The notes: generated from the sequence alone by a model not told the origin. A stretch of DNA of 64,000 bases from Riptortus pedestris (GCA_019009955.1 CM032228.1:102644501-102708500), one strand, 5' to 3'; positions 10,101 to 24,400 are shown, counted from the first letter of the stretch. Numbers and translations are program-made.

Positions 10101-12785
10101 GTCTTTTTACGTTTATATCTTAATTCTCTAGCATTCACAATTTTTATTTGGTCATAACAACTCAAAATTTAATCATTTCATATAAGATGAATGTTCACGT
10201 TTTTTAAGGACTCAAATCTGTTAAGGACCAGTAGGAGTTTAGAAAAGGAGTAAAATATAAAACTGTAAATATCGCTGTTAATATGCATCACATCAAAAAT
10301 GTTGGCTTAACTCAAATATTAGCTGAGTTGTCATACAGTTTTCACATTAAGCTAATGTATCAATAAATATCTTATGTACAGCTTAAATTTCAAGTCCTAT
10401 TAGAGTTTTTATTAAGTAAGAATCAGAGAATATAATGTCTTTTTTAAAAAAATCTGCCTAGTTTACACAGATTCTTCTGGCTAGGCATTTTAATTATTGA
10501 ACTACAAGTTAGTTTTCTAATTGACTTTAGTAATAAATAATTGTCTATTCATCATTTAATATCTTAAAAAAAATATTTTTATGAAAGTTGTTTGGCATTC
10601 CAAGTTTGGGAATTATGTTTTCTTACATTCCAGTTGTTTAGAATTTTCATTTTCCATTTTTTCATATCTAAAACTATATTCTGCTGATTGACAGATATAC
10701 CTGTCATCCCAGATGTGGAAGATATTCATGATGAAGAGCATCTCAGTGACATTGCAGATGCACCAAAGTAAGTTTAAAATATTTTATAAATTAAATGACT
10801 ATAAAAATTAGTTTTTCTCTATCTGTTGATACAATTTACTAATAGAGCATAGTTTAAATAAATAAAAGCGGCAGTGCTTAAGGAAAATGTATAATCTCAA
10901 TTGAATTGTGTTATTGGGTGAAAAAAAAAGACACTTTCTTATGGAGTTTTAAACTTTCAGTGTTCTATATATTAATAATAAAAAATAGTTGCATATTTTG
11001 ATTAGACCCAATATTCCAGTTTGTATTTAGACAATATTATATACATGAATTACACCTTTACTTCAGGAAATTTTCCCTTGGGGATAAACTATTACTGTAG
11101 GTTGCATGAAAATGGCTTGGGGCTAAGATAAATTTTTATTGTGATGCCCCAGGATGCCAAAAGTACTGTACTCACACAGTATAAACTTTTTGCTAAATTT
11201 GTTGATCAGGGAAAGAGGGGGGATTAAAATATTAAACATTTCTTTGCGCATTCTGATCCTACGAATGGGATCTATTTGCACATTGCATTAAGGCCCTAAA
11301 ATAAACACTTTTTGAATCAATGCTTAAAACAGATATTTACATTATTGTTTTTTAGCCTCCACTAAAACCTCTACATTGCTCTGTATGGTCGAACAACTGC
11401 TTACATTTTACTTCCTCTAAAGCTTTAAATGCTGAATGTTATTCATATAATTCAAAATTGCTATTAATTTCCTTTTAAATCCTGAAGTATGTGACATAAT
11501 GCAGAAGGAAATTCAAAGATATAGTTTTACTGTAACATGGATATTTTTTTTATTTTTAGAGGTGTGAGTTTTTAAAATAAAACCGTTATTTGTGGATATT
11601 ATATAATCTTAGTTCTGAAAACCATTAAAACTTTCCCCCTAATCATCCTTAACCCTCTGATTCTTGTTCCCTCTCTGGCTTCACAGCATCATCACTATCA
11701 TATTAAAGGCCATTCCAGGTTCTTTCATCTCACCCATTGTCATATATTTTTAATTCACCATTTTAGAAGTAAGTTTTATTAAATATCCACATTCAGAGTG
11801 AATGCTTACCTCATCCTCTCCAACCCCCATCACTCAAACTGTAGAGCTTCTTTGTTCCATTCAACTTTGGAACTCTGCTGTAAGTTTCAACTCATTTTTT
11901 TTTCTTGTAATGTATCATATTATTGAGTAATCAACTTTCGTTTCCTCTGATTCATTAACTTTTATGGTTTTCCTTTCTTGACGATATTTCACATTCCTTC
12001 CTTCATCTTACATTCATGGCAAAAATCAAATGCAATCTTGGGTTTTACACCTTCAAGTAAGAAGTCCTTTAATGATCCTTCTTGGTATATGACATTATTA
12101 ATTCTTTATTTCCGGGCGAATGTTGCTTGCATCATACTGTATTCAAATTGATTTGTTGGAACGAGGATTATTGAGCAATTTATCTTTAGTTCAAAATCTG
12201 AGCTTATTGCTAATATTGTACTTGTGGAGCCATTATTATGTCTGTTAGCATGGTGAAACTTCAGCAATTGTGTTATCTATATTAAGGAAACGCAGATCTC
12301 CATCATTCATTAGACTGCTACATACATTTAAACGCTGTAAAAGTGGTTCCCACTGTGTCATGAAGAAATGCAAGTATCTAATATTTTACGGCAGGGACAG
12401 CAAACAAAAGATTTTTCTCTCCACAACTCCTTATGACTTATATAATACTTTAATTATTCATTTTTTTTATTTTTTTAGAGTTACAACTAATATAATACCA
12501 TCTCTCTCTGATCTGAATGCTGACCTAAAGAAACAATCTGCTTTTAAAACATTTGAAGGCATAAATGTTGGTATACTTTCTGAATTTCTCAATGAAGAGA
12601 ATGAAATTAAAGAGGTAGCATACATTATTCATCTGATTATTAAAACTTCCTAATAAGTATTGATGTATAATTGGTTTTTGTTTGTATTTTAGGATGAAAA
12701 TCCGTGGTCGTGGGACTTGCTTTTTACTGAAGTAACCTCAGAACTTCGATCTGAATGGGAAAAAAATAATTCAACGAAATTGTGA
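4005..12785 (+). CDS. IFT43: Intraflagellar transport protein 43 (IFT-A complex), 7 coding exons
   Basis: Coding exons: 4005-4040, 4165-4244, 9425-9460, 9556-9602, 10695-10767, 12479-12614 and 12693-12785, all bounded by GT and AG. Lengths sum to 501 nt, giving 166 residues. IFT43 is a small peripheral subunit of the IFT-A complex, which drives retrograde transport in cilia. The N-terminal part carries TGVWGDDSVKSAK, matching the conserved W-x-GDSVKASK segment. The family core follows: DDDIPVIPDVEDIHDEEH, then NADLKKQSAFKTFEG, and the C-terminal NPWSWDLLFTEVTSEL with its paired tryptophans. Exon 1 (MDNDLQFSPEQK) is short and rests on a good ATG, donor and phase. Exon 3 could instead end at 9447, but only the donor at 9461 keeps the frame with both neighbours. 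Intron 2 (about 5.2 kb) holds a LINE fragment, microsatellites and a family A copy. No lesion is visible. Confidence 0.93.
5349..5421. repeat. (CA)n/(TA)n microsatellite
   Basis: A short CACACACA run passes into about 30 TA units. It lies in IFT43 intron 2. Another TA run is at about 4891-4919 and a CA run at 5949-5986. Confidence 0.95.
5671..5945 (-). pseudogene. Non-LTR retrotransposon pol C-terminal fragment
   Basis: On the - strand the frame reads LLTGHGSTNYYFNHFSLTD, then CYCRSTTEQTYRHLLYDC, then a basic tail. The LTGHG motif followed by a CxC...H...C zinc motif is the C-terminal signature of jockey/R1/I-type LINE polymerases downstream of the reverse transcriptase. The 5' side is cut by a CA microsatellite. 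Only the last part of pol remains, as expected for a 5'-truncated LINE copy, and it lies antisense in IFT43 intron 2. Confidence 0.65.
6440..7190 (-). repeat. Family A copy (diverged) in IFT43 intron 2
   Basis: Inverted family A blocks are present: the AACAAAATAGGTTCT and AACTAAGATATTTTGAATTTT core, a C-run near 6906-6916, a (TA)n tract at about 7075-7107, and ATCTCCTAGGTAGGATCGATGG next to the 5' end. Two overlapping diverged core segments (about 6460-6600 and 6680-6920) suggest a nested or duplicated copy. Confidence 0.6.
7200..9420. other. Rest of IFT43 intron 2, no recognised feature
   Basis: AT-rich sequence with scattered short open frames (for example 7542-7730 and 8513-8707) lacking splice signals or family motifs. 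I see no gene or defined repeat here. Confidence 0.5.
10768..12478. other. IFT43 intron 5, no recognised feature
   Basis: AT-rich with C/T-rich patches near 11630-11900. No exon, RNA gene or repeat terminus could be supported. The open frame at 12270-12653 includes the real exon 6 only by chance read-through of the intron. Confidence 0.6.
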
Positions 12786-12875
12786 TAGTAATATGTACCT
12801 TATTACTAGTACTACTGTATTAGGTTTACAATTTGATTATTATAAAATAGCTTAGCATATTTTGTAATCAATTAA

Positions 12876-12881
12876 AATAAA
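12876..12881 (+). terminator. Polyadenylation signal of IFT43
   Basis: AATAAA lies 90 bp after the IFT43 stop, followed by a T-rich stretch (about 12890-12908). Confidence 0.65.
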
Positions 12882-13329
12882 CATCATTTTATGTTTATTT
12901 ATTTTTATTACTTGCCCACCTTAAATGAGAATAAATTCAAGGTAATGTGAAAAATGTCATTTAGTTTGTTAGAGAAGCTAGTGGGATCATCAGCCTTTTG
13001 CAAAGTGATGATGGAAGTTGTGAATTTGATAGTGATATTGTCAATTTTTTTTTGTAAAATAAAACAAAAAAAAAAGTCCTAAGTTTCAATATATTTTAGG
13101 AGTGAAAGTATTCTAAACGCAATTTGTTCATTACATGTTCTTGATAAAATCCAAATTAATGATGATATGTGTTGTAATGTAGATAGAGTCTACCCTGTTT
13201 TCTCCATCTATTCAAATAATATTGTAAAGAGATATGATTTATATGTGTATCCCTATTTTGTTAGTTAATGGTCTGTTCACCATTGACATCAAACTTCCCA
13301 CATAAAATAAGTTCAGCATAATTCAATAA

Positions 13330-13495
13330 GTTCGATTCCTGCTTGGGAAAAAATGAATTTATTTAGTGATGAACTCACTAAATAAAATCCTTGGTCCTCC
13401 CACCCTGGCCAGAAAAGCGTGGTGACCTGTAGATAACACCTTCCAATTACCCATAGTACAAAAAGTGGACATTTATAAATACTAATAATAATATT
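13330..13495 (+). repeat. tRNA-derived SINE, 5'-truncated copy
   Basis: Starts at the B-box region (GTTCGATTCCTGC) and continues through the family body: TTTAGTGATGAACTCACTAA, CCACCCTGGCCAGAAAAGCG, a TGTAGATAACACC segment and AAAAAGTGGACATT. It ends in a TAATAATA tail. It is the same family as the full copy at 32042-32270. Confidence 0.8.
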
Positions 13496-13669
13496 AATTA
13501 ATTTGTGTCAGGAGAAGCTAAAAGAAATTGAACTGCACATCTCAAATTGTTCAGATTTGCCCAACAGCATCTATTTGATGAATAACAAAGTTATAAAATC
13601 AAGTTAAAAGCATTTTTGTTAAATATTAATTCAATAAACAGTTTGTAGAATTAAGAAAATAAAAAGTTA

Positions 13670-14309
13670 AGGCAAACTACCACTCGTAGTGCCGAGTAAT
13701 GGAAGTGACGAAATTACAGGACGGAGTTGTCTCCCAATTTTGAAAGGCGCGGGATTCGAGGAGCTCGAAGAAATGCCCCGAGAGCCGAGTCATCGGGAAA
13801 ATTCCTTGAGCTACTAGAAACCACGTGATAACACTGTACTGAGCAGATCTGCACTAATTAAATGTACGATCAATGTTCAGTTGTGCCATCACCTGACACA
13901 CACTTCCAATAATGGCAATGGCTAAAAATGTATATGTATTGCACTACCATCTTCCAGTGAAAACCGAGAACTTGCACTTTAGAAGCAAGGACAGATGTCA
14001 ATTTGAATCACTTTTTATGAAAAATTAAATCTGATTGTAGAAAGGTAAAGTAGTTTGAACTATATGAATCAAATTACATGTAAAATGTTCTCTGACTTTG
14101 TAATTATTAATTTTTAGTGCTATTAACGTGAAATAGTAATTCCGGCGATGGTAGTGAGCTCTAGTAGACGTCGAAGGAACTACAGTCAATCACATAACCT
14201 TCCAGTATAACAAGACTTATATTGACACGTACAATTCTATTGCGGCCGTTTAATGATAAGTGCTGTTTACCGTGGATATGTTTAGAAGGACTAATTTATT
14301 ACTTGAAAA
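13670..14309. promoter_or_regulatory. ERLEC1 upstream region
   Basis: A GC-richer patch (about 13680-13830) with several CpGs precedes ERLEC1 by about 500 bp and may mark its promoter or a first non-coding exon. No TATA box or initiator is decisive. Inference from position and composition only. Confidence 0.3.
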
Positions 14310-15362
14310 ATGAGTGCATTCTTATTTCTTCTTTCCCAGCTTTCACTGATATCTCTTATAGTGTGTGAATTGCCAGCCCATTTAAAAGGATTTGATGATT
14401 CAATTTTATTTAAAATTAATTGGCCTGGAAAAGATGTAGATTTATTTGTAAGTAGCTAACATTTCTATTCATTTATTAGTTGTAATGACTTCTCACTTCA
14501 TTAGTTGTAATGACTTCTCACTTCATTAGTTAGTTAGTTTATGTGGGTGCTAGTTTTTAAACTGATGTTCTGTTCTTTGTAAGTTGCATTTTATTGACTG
14601 AATTAATCATTTAACCATATTTTATAGAATATGAATCATCAGGGGATATAGGAGAATAATTAGGGACTGATTAGTTTTGGAATTCATTCTTTTTGAATTA
14701 ATAGTTAAAGATGGAAGTCAATTTCATCCTATGAATGATTGTCATGAAAAATTTAACAACTTCTTTACACATAAATAGTCGACTATTGATATCTCGAATA
14801 ACTGTAAATTGTTTACTTGGAGAACAAATTCTCAAAGTTTATTAAACTTACTTTTACTAATGTTGATGTCAGTAAAACGAATTTTCAGTGTAGAGAAAAA
14901 TAAACTGCTATAGACTATTATAATTTATCTGTTATGTTTGATGAAAATACATTAGTGATTCCACTGAGTTTATTTTATTTTTAGCAACCAGTGTACTTTT
15001 TAATGCCTTATATTTAAAGTTATTTATTCCATGGTGGCGGGTGCTTATGCTTTAAAATTCGTAGCCTTAGGGTCTCTCTATATTGGATACTTAGATTAAG
15101 GAAATTTGCTGAAATGATGGGAGTGTTATCAGTAGGTATCTAGGTTAAACGGGCTTCAAGAGGCACTATGGCAAAACTAGCCTTTAAATAATATATAGGA
15201 GAGAGAATGGTAGTTGAAAATATATCAATATGTATGTGTCTTATGAGAGAATGTCTGGTGAATATTTTTAGATATAGAAAGCAAATGTGTCTTATACTAT
15301 CCTTGCAAGTTATGAAATTTAAAATAAAATTATTTTCTTCTTGTTTACACCTCTGATACATT

Positions 15363-15445
<83 letters not shown>

Positions 15446-18400
15446 GTTGGCCATGTGAGTTGAGGCATGAGTACATATACGAGGGATGTACAGAAAGTTC
15501 TAAGCCTGATATATATATACAAATATATTTTCAACTTACATATTTATATTTTTCAATATAGTCCCCCTCAACCGCAACGCACTTATTCCACCGCTTTTCC
15601 AACATCTGTAACCCGGTCAAAAAAAAAATTGTTGTCAAAACCTTCCAAAACAACCTTGACAGCTGAGATCACAGGTGAGATCACCTTAAGCGGTGGTATA
15701 AGTGCGTTGCTGTTGAGGGGGACTATATTGAAAAATATAAATATGTAAGTTGAAAGTATATTTGTATATATATATATATCAGGCTTAGAACTTTCTGTAC
15801 ACCCCTCGTATCACTACCCTCAGTAAGCTGAAGGTAAAGTTATGTGCAGGTTCGATCCCTGCCAAGAGAGAACATTAGTTCACGATTTTGCTAGAGTCCC
15901 AGCTCTTGTGGATCAGCAAGACTCTAACAAATGTATATGTCTATTAGCCCCTCAGAATAACTAACGATTATGAAACTGTTTGAACCCATCCACAGGCAAG
16001 CTGACACAGGGTAAACTGAATCCAGACCCCTCGGTGCGAGTGTAGATAAATTATTTCAGGTCCTGCTTGGTTAACAGGGGTACCACTTAAGTAATTTGTG
16101 TGTGTATTAATGCACTAACCCAGAGGAGTATGTGGTTTTGTAATTAAACCCTAGAAAAGGGTAATTGATAAAGTCTTATAAATAATAGTTTTCTGTGACA
16201 GATTATGTTCCTTTTGAACTACTGAAACATGCAGTGGGTACAATTTTGAATGAGATGTATGGAATAGATATTATGACTATCTCTAGAAGTCATAGTTAAT
16301 AACACGTGCAGTTCATTGGTTTCTATGATTTATTCATTTAAAGAAAAAAAAAATTATTTTTATTGTGTAATATGTAGGCAATTTTTTTCATTTATCAATA
16401 TTAAGAGCAGTTGGCAGAGTTTTACCTTTATTTTATTCCATATAGTGATTTTCTTCTTATGATGCAGGAAAAACCAAGAAACGAAGAAGAAGGAGAAATA
16501 TTACAAGTGACAACTCATGAAAAAGAAAAATATAGGTGTGAGCTACCTACATTGAAAGCAAAGGAACAGGTAATTTTAAACATTTATTGATTTCCTTTAT
16601 AAAAGATTTGTTTTTCTTTTTTATGTGAATAAGTTTGCATATCTGTTATGTTGTAGAACAGCGACGAAGATTATAATGGACCCAATCCTATAGAATTATT
16701 GGCTCCAGTGTTTGAATCATCACCTTGTTCATCACTGGTATGGTATATTATTTTTTTATTACTTTTTAAAACTTTGTGATTTTTTTTATTCTTAATGAAT
16801 GCTGGCTTAACCATAAAATATTGACACTTCTGAAGCTCTAAATAAATAATAATTGTTTGTCTCAATGGTTTTAGCTTGAATCTTATTGGACTTATGAACT
16901 TTGTCATGGAAGGTATATTAGACAATATCATGAAGAAAGAGAAGGAAAGAAGTTTAAATTACAGGAGTATATTTTAGGTCGATGGGATAAATCAATGACT
17001 GCTAAGTTAAGTAAGTTGAAATATTTTTGTTTCTTTTAATTATTGCAGAAGTTGAGAGCCTGGTTAATACTTATTAATGGTACAACATATAAAAGGACAC
17101 TTGTTTAAGCCTGGTATTGTGGAATAATTAAATTAATTGAATATTGAGCTATTGAAGATGAAATGCAAAATATAAATCCTTTAGTACTTATGACGTATCA
17201 GCAAGTGCTTATTATCACTTGAGGTATATCGGCTGTCTCCTATATCCTTCAAGTGCTAATATTAAATTTTCGTTATTTTAAAAACAGTCATGTATTTTCT
17301 TATATTAATTTGAGGATAATTGAGAGTTTGTCTACGCTCCTTTACAATGCTGACTAAGTCCATATCCCACTCTATGTAAGTTAGTCTATCGAGAGCTGTC
17401 TAGTTGGGTTATATTGACTCTTTATAATAAATTTTCTTAATGTATAAAATTAATTTTGAATTATTTAAATTATATAAATGGTGAGTGTAAAACAAAGGTT
17501 TATCAATAGTAATTACCATGCAGTACTAACCTTGTGAATAGTTTTTTATAGCCACCTGTATAAATATTAAAACTAAAGAGGTCTATTAATAAATTTTTAT
17601 GAAATGTAATATAAAATATATAGTATTTTTCCTTTTTCCATAAGTAGGACCTCATTTTGTTGATATTTTTCTTTTTCTTTCATGATTGATTTGATTCAAT
17701 TGACTTTTTAATTAAAACTTCATGATCATTTAAAAAGAAATAATAAAAAATATTGCACACTGAAAAACAATTCTGAAATAACATAAACTATGATAATTGA
17801 TCAACAAAAATTTGTTGATTATTTTCTCTAAATCTCAGTTGTCTTTTTTTTACCAAACATTCAACAAATAATCATTCACTGCTTTACATATTTTTACAAC
17901 TGAACCCCTGTTAATATTGTGAGCCAAATGAAAAGCTATATAACTAAAAAAACTTTTGTTGAGTTTATAATATGCTATTGGAACTTGAACAAGAAGCAAA
18001 TCATATTCTCTCACTGAAACATATTGAGTGTGTATGTGCGTGTGTGTACATGTGCCTGTGAGTGTATACGTGTGTATACACTTAAAAAAGATTTGCATAA
18101 ACTGATCAGGTGATATAGTACTTTAGCCCTCTGCCACTAACTTAGGCAATTTGATGGAGTCAACACCACTGTTTCTCTAATTGGGACCCTCAGCCCAGAA
18201 GTCTCCCTGAGCTCAACCAAGAGTGTGCCCATGAAAACCAAGAGATACCCATAGAAACCCAGAAACCATTTTGTTGTCTTTAGTTTTTGATAACTCTTTC
18301 CTAGGCAAGAAGCATTATGTAAAAGTAAAATATATCATCCAAAGATCTCATATTGCATTTAATTTTTTTAGATGATAAAAAAAGTAAACATAATCTCAAA

Positions 18401-21400
18401 CATCCCAATCTGAAGAAAGGTTTCATTTATTATTGAAAATTACAATGGAATCTTTTATTTTTAAAGTCCTATAAGATTCTGAGTTGCTTGTCAGTGCAAA
18501 CTTATGCAATAAAATGGCATTACTGTATTATCAGCCAGAGTTCAATAGCAAAAGAAGTATGTTGAAACAAATGTTAGTTAAATTTAAAATTACAATTAGT
18601 GACTTATATTTACTGGTAGAGAGAGATTACTATATAATTTCATTTTTGGCCAGAATAAGAAATTTTAAATAAAAATATTTACTTTTCAGGTGCGGATTAT
18701 GATCGTGAGATTGCTGAGGGTAAGCCTCTTGTACCTCCATTGAAAAAGCTAGATGGAATATCCTTGCCTTATGTGCAACTAAACTTTACTGATGGCACAC
18801 TTTGTGACTTAAATGGTAAACCTCGAAGGACGGCTGTCTTGTATGTATGTTTTGCGGGTACTAAAAATGATATTTTTGTCATTAAAGAGACATCTACTTG
18901 TGAATATGAAGTAATTGTGATATCATCAGAGCTATGTAAACATCCTAAATACAGGTATGTAGTTATATTAATTTCTAAGTAGAGAAAAGTAATTTTGGAT
19001 GTTTAGTTATTTTAATGTTACATTTAGCTGCTAAAAAGTAATCTTAAAATACTAAAAAAATTAATAACAACAAAATCAAAAATATTTCCTTATACCAATT
19101 GTAGTTTTGACAAAAAGAATTCAAATTTTCTTTAAATATATGGGACACGCTAAAAATTAAGTGCCAAAAAAGAAAAAAAAACCTTTTTATTTATTTAATA
19201 TTAAATAAACGCCCTAGAAAGAAAAAAAAAAAAAATCCAGAAAAAAAGTCGCTCCTGGCGGATTCTCGGATTTTGATTAAACCTGTTTTTGTTATTGAAG
19301 TATATTAATCTATTTCCTCTTATAATTTAATAAGTTTTTTTTTTTTGTTTTTCTGATACAGTGAAGATTTATTTTTTTACCTGTGATGCTATTGAATGTA
19401 AATTTTATGAGACCTAACATACGTGGTAAAATACATAGTAAGGTCCATAAGTTTCCAGCCTGTCATGCTTCTCCTCCTTCAAACGTGCCGGGACCTGCAC
19501 GCCTATGCAGGTCCATGCCTGCTCACTCCATACCCATCGCCCACACTTCCTCAGTCTTGTCAGTCAGTGTCCAGCCTTCAAGGAAACTCCCCATTTTTAC
19601 AATGTTTAAACTCGAGTACCATGCGGTAATTAAATTCTTTTGTAAAGAGGGTCTTACTCCTGCGCAAATTAAAGAGTGCTTGGATTGTGTGTACGGGCAT
19701 TCCTCCCCCTCGTATTCCACTGTGAAAGAATGGGCAAAATTATTTAAGTTAGGGAGAGAAAGTCTAGAAGATGACCCACATCCCGGTCGCCCATTGGAAG
19801 CTGTCACTTCTGAAACAATCCAACTTGTGGAATCTGAATTGCTGTCTTACCGGCGACTGAAAACCAAGGAAATAGCAGTGAGGTTGGGGCTTCCAAAAAC
19901 AAGTGTTTTGAGGATCATCAAAGAACATTTTTATATGAACAAGGTTAGTGCAAGATGGATTCCAAAAATTCTTTCAGCTCATCAAAAACAGGAACGAGTT
20001 CACTGCTGCAATGAATTTTGACGCGAGTATAATGCCGACCCAAAGAATTTTTTGGACTCAATTGTAACTGGGGATGAGACAATGGTTCTATATTATGACC
20101 CACTCAGCAAAAGAGATTCCATGGAATGGAGAAGACCAGGAGAAGCGCCTCCTTTAAAGGCAAAAGTCACGCAGTCAACAAAAAAGGTAATGGTCACAAT
20201 TTTTGGTGACTGTAAAGGAATACTACTGATAGATTTTAAAGAAAGGAATACCACAATGAATGGTGAGTATAATGCAGACCTACTTCACCGGGTACGAGAT
20301 ACCATTAAAGAGAAGAGGCGAGGGAAGTTAAGCAGAGGCGTCCGCCTCCTTCACGACAATTCCCCTGTCCACACTGCATTGATTTCCAAGGCCGCTGTGA
20401 AGGACTGTGGATTCCAAGAAATCTCCACCCGACAGCCCAGACTTGGCCCCTAGCGATTTCTACCTTTTCTCAAAGTTAAAATCTGACCTTGGAAGGCGAT
20501 TTAACATCAACAAAGAGCTCCAAGCAGCAGTGGAAGAACATTTTTTTAACAAAGAAGAAAATTATTTTTTTCATGGTATAGAAATGTAGCCAAAGCGTTG
20601 TAATAAGTGTGTTGAACTTAGTGGAGAATATATTGAAAAACAGTAAAACCAGTTTTTTCTTTCACCTTTCCTTCTATCCCAGGCCGGAAATGATTGGTAC
20701 ATCAGTTATTATAGTTTATTAACTTGACTGTAGAATATTCTATTCCATTAAAAAAAAAATAACTTGATTATATAAATGAATAAACTTGAATACATAAAAA
20801 AAAAAAAAATAAATGCTCCCTTACTTTCATTGAGTTCTCAGGGGTAAGAGCATTGAGCACGCAAAGATAAAGGCATAAGCTCTGCCAACTTGTTGGTTTG
20901 CTGGAAGTTGGAAAGGCTGATTCTGTGGTATTAGTTAGGATCTAGAGCCATTGAATTATATCCCAGCCCATTGAGGCAATGTGGCTTGTGAGGAATTGGC
21001 TAGGACCTCATAAAAATGATGAAAATTATTAAGTTTTAGTAATTTTAATTTATTATTTCAATATGAACTCTCCCTTCCTTTTTTTAATTTTATACTCTGA
21101 TTCATAATAATTTCTATCTTTTATTTTTCTCGTAATTTTAGACTTTGCTTCATATTCAGTAGTTGAGAAATTATTGGAAGTTTTCAACATAGCGAATGTC
21201 AGCTTTAATTATTTTCTTTTGCAGGCCTCAAGTGACTGGAGAGAATGAAATCAACTGTCGCCCGGTTGATGGTGCTTCTAAGAAGCCCATGTCTTTAATT
21301 CAAATGGAAACCGAAGCGTTCAGGCAAAAACATTTTTCATCATTTGGAGTGAGTTTTAACAATGTCAAAAACACTTTTCTAGCTGTTTATTTTTTATAGT

Positions 21401-24400
21401 TTTTTATTGCTTTTAGAATGCATTTTTACTTTTTTCCTCTTTTTAATTCGCTCTGGGTGATGTAGACTTTCTTTGTAGTTCTACTTATTTATGCATAAAT
21501 AAAAGTTTGTCACACAGGGGCTGCTAAAACTAAGCAGATTTCCCTTGTGAAGGTTTACAATAGATAAATCTACATGCGGTAACAAACACTTAACACCACC
21601 GTGAATACTAAGTGAATAAATGTAAATGTTAACGAGAAATCTTTCAGTCAATTTACATTTAATAACCTCTTCAACAAAAGCATCTGAATTGTAAAAAAAC
21701 GGGATACCCAACCTGAATAGATAGACAGAAATATTCTAGACTGGGAAGAAAAAATTACTGAAATATATTTGAACATAACATATTAATTTTATTGAAAACT
21801 ATTTACTATAGCTAGTGCTTTAATTTATAATGAATCAGAATAATTTGTATCTATATCACTCAAATTTTAGTAATCCAAGAACAAAAGATGGGGGGGGGGA
21901 TCATCATAACGTATTTGCATATATCTCACAAAGTAGAAGTTCAATGAACGCAATATTTGATATTTAACCTTGGAATTAAGTGGTTCATGATATAACATCT
22001 TCTTATTATGACATGAGTAGGAGTGAGGGTTTACTGAAAGCCATATAGGGAGATATAAGGTCCAAAAACTCTTGATTAATATTCATGATACAGAAAATTT
22101 GTAAAGAACCTTTATAGGGCATTATATTTTCAATAAGATTGGTTCTATACAATTTTTCGATCCAAAGTATACTAACGAAGATATTCAAATTTTTTAAATT
22201 AACCCCTCCCCTCCCCCTGGTCTAATTTCAGCCATTAACAAACTTGGTCTTTCTTTTGATCACGATCAAACAAAATTTGCGACTGCTCGTGTGCTAATAG
22301 ACAAATACATATTTATATATATTTTGGACGAACCTCTTTTTCATCACCTTTTAAGCAAGATCGTTAGACATTTGAAGACATTTTTCGAAATTCATGTCAT
22401 GAGTACGACCTAAATTTTGCTTAAGGGAAATCTGCTAAAGCGAATAAAACACCTTTTATTTTTTTATTATTATGGTTAGCTTGTTTTGTTTTTTTGACAA
22501 TATATTCACCAATTTTATTTTTTTGAGAAAGAATTAGTGATTGGCATATAATTAATGCTTAGAAATTAATTATAAAGATGGCAATTTTAATGAATACTTT
22601 GGAGGGACCAATTTTTTAACTGCAAATTCTTATTGGTATCTGTTTAAGAAAAAAAAGAAGAATTTTATACATGTTATATTACTGTTGAAAATTTCAGACA
22701 TATCTTCCTTCTACAATGATTGCTACAAATGATAGTTCTGAGCTAACAGTAACTTCTTAGTACCTACCCTAATTTGTTTTTCTTTTTTGCATATGTAATA
22801 CTATCCATAGAACTGACTTTTTTCTTGGATTAGAAGAGGTTTGTATGAAAACTTTTTTGCATTTAAATGAAAGCTATATCATTTCATGGGTTTCTAATAT
22901 TGCAATGAGAGTCTTAAAAGTAGTATTATTTGTGCTTCATTTCTCTTTCCTTAATTTTTCTCTCCTCTTCTTAATTTTCCTTAACCTTTAGTTGGTACTC
23001 ATTTTTATTAATTTTTTAGAAGTGTAACATCTAAATCCCTTGTATTGTGGATATTAGTGTAGGAAGAATGCTAGAGGATTTATGATTTAAGTTGGCCTGA
23101 GTATTAAGTGATGATAAATAACTTCATAAAACTGAAAAATTGTTTTTTTTTTTAAATTTTAAAATGATGTGTAGTTTTTATTTTTATTATTATTATTATT
23201 ATTATATGACTCTAATTATTTTCATTCGTAGGATCCGAAGAATGAAAAGATGTTTGCCGTTTATTCTATTGATGAGTACAAAGATAAGGTTTGTTTTAAT
23301 AGTCATATTAATTATTAATTGTCATTAAAAATAGGTTTTTTACATTGGTCATACAACATGAGTTTTGTGTTTCTTCTACATTTCCATTTTGTTCATTACT
23401 AATCCATCAGTGTAATACGTGTAATTAATACCCCTCCCCCTCTTATTAATGTAGATATTAAGTGTGAATTACACTCCTCTTAAAGTGTTAATTTCACTAT
23501 CTATTCTAAACATCCTCAAACCTCAATCTTTTGGAATATAAGATAGTTCTTTGTCTATGTTTTTTCTGATTCTCTGCCAGGTATAATTGATGGTACAGTA
23601 ACACTTTGCATGCGAAGGAAAATGAGGCTTGCTTAATTCAATGGCTGGGATTTTTAAAGGATTGGCAAGCAAGTTCTTTATCTGTAGTTGCTAATAAAAG
23701 CAATGCTTTTCTCTTATTTTTTGACCATATTCCTTGCAATGTATAAATTCGTTAACAAAAAAATTAAATCTCTAGTGACATGGGTTGGCCGGTTGAGATC
23801 CGTCATCAATTACAGTTAAGAACTATCAATCCTACTGTTAAAATATATTTTGAAATAATTATGTATCATCAGTGAAGGATGAAATCTAAGTATACAAATA
23901 AATTCACAAATAGAACGCCTTCATCAAGAACATTAGAACTTCAATTTATTTCCGAAAATAGAAAAAATATATAGAATAAACTTTTGAAAAAATGCTCAAA
24001 TTACACTCACAGGATCACAGGTAACAGAAACCATTCAGATGATCACATATAGATACAGGGTACAAAAGATTGGCAGTCACTCTGTTAAGATATAGTTTGA
24101 ATACACATTCTATATGAAATTTGTATTTAGTTAGTCTGTGCATGCTGTTGAGTGATGGCTCTCTTAACAATTTTTTGTCTTGAGTGGACTCTTTCCTTCA
24201 ATGCTGAGTACTTCTCTCAGATGCTTTTATTGCTTAGTTAGTCTCTTAATTAACATACCATATACCATGTAATCCAACTGTATATTCTATCTATGAACAT
24301 TATTTTAATTAAATATTGTTAATATACATAGAAGTTTAACAGCCATTTTGGGTAAAAAGTTAACTTTCAGGTAAGAATATAAAGTAATTTCTATATCACA

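Noticed and set aside
15811..15880. Possible tRNA gene because of the B box GGTTCGATCCC
   Set aside because: No acceptor-stem pairing or anticodon arm could be formed; the sequence fits a SINE head instead.
19523..19807. - strand frame across the mariner
   Set aside because: It is the antisense shadow of the transposase reading frame.
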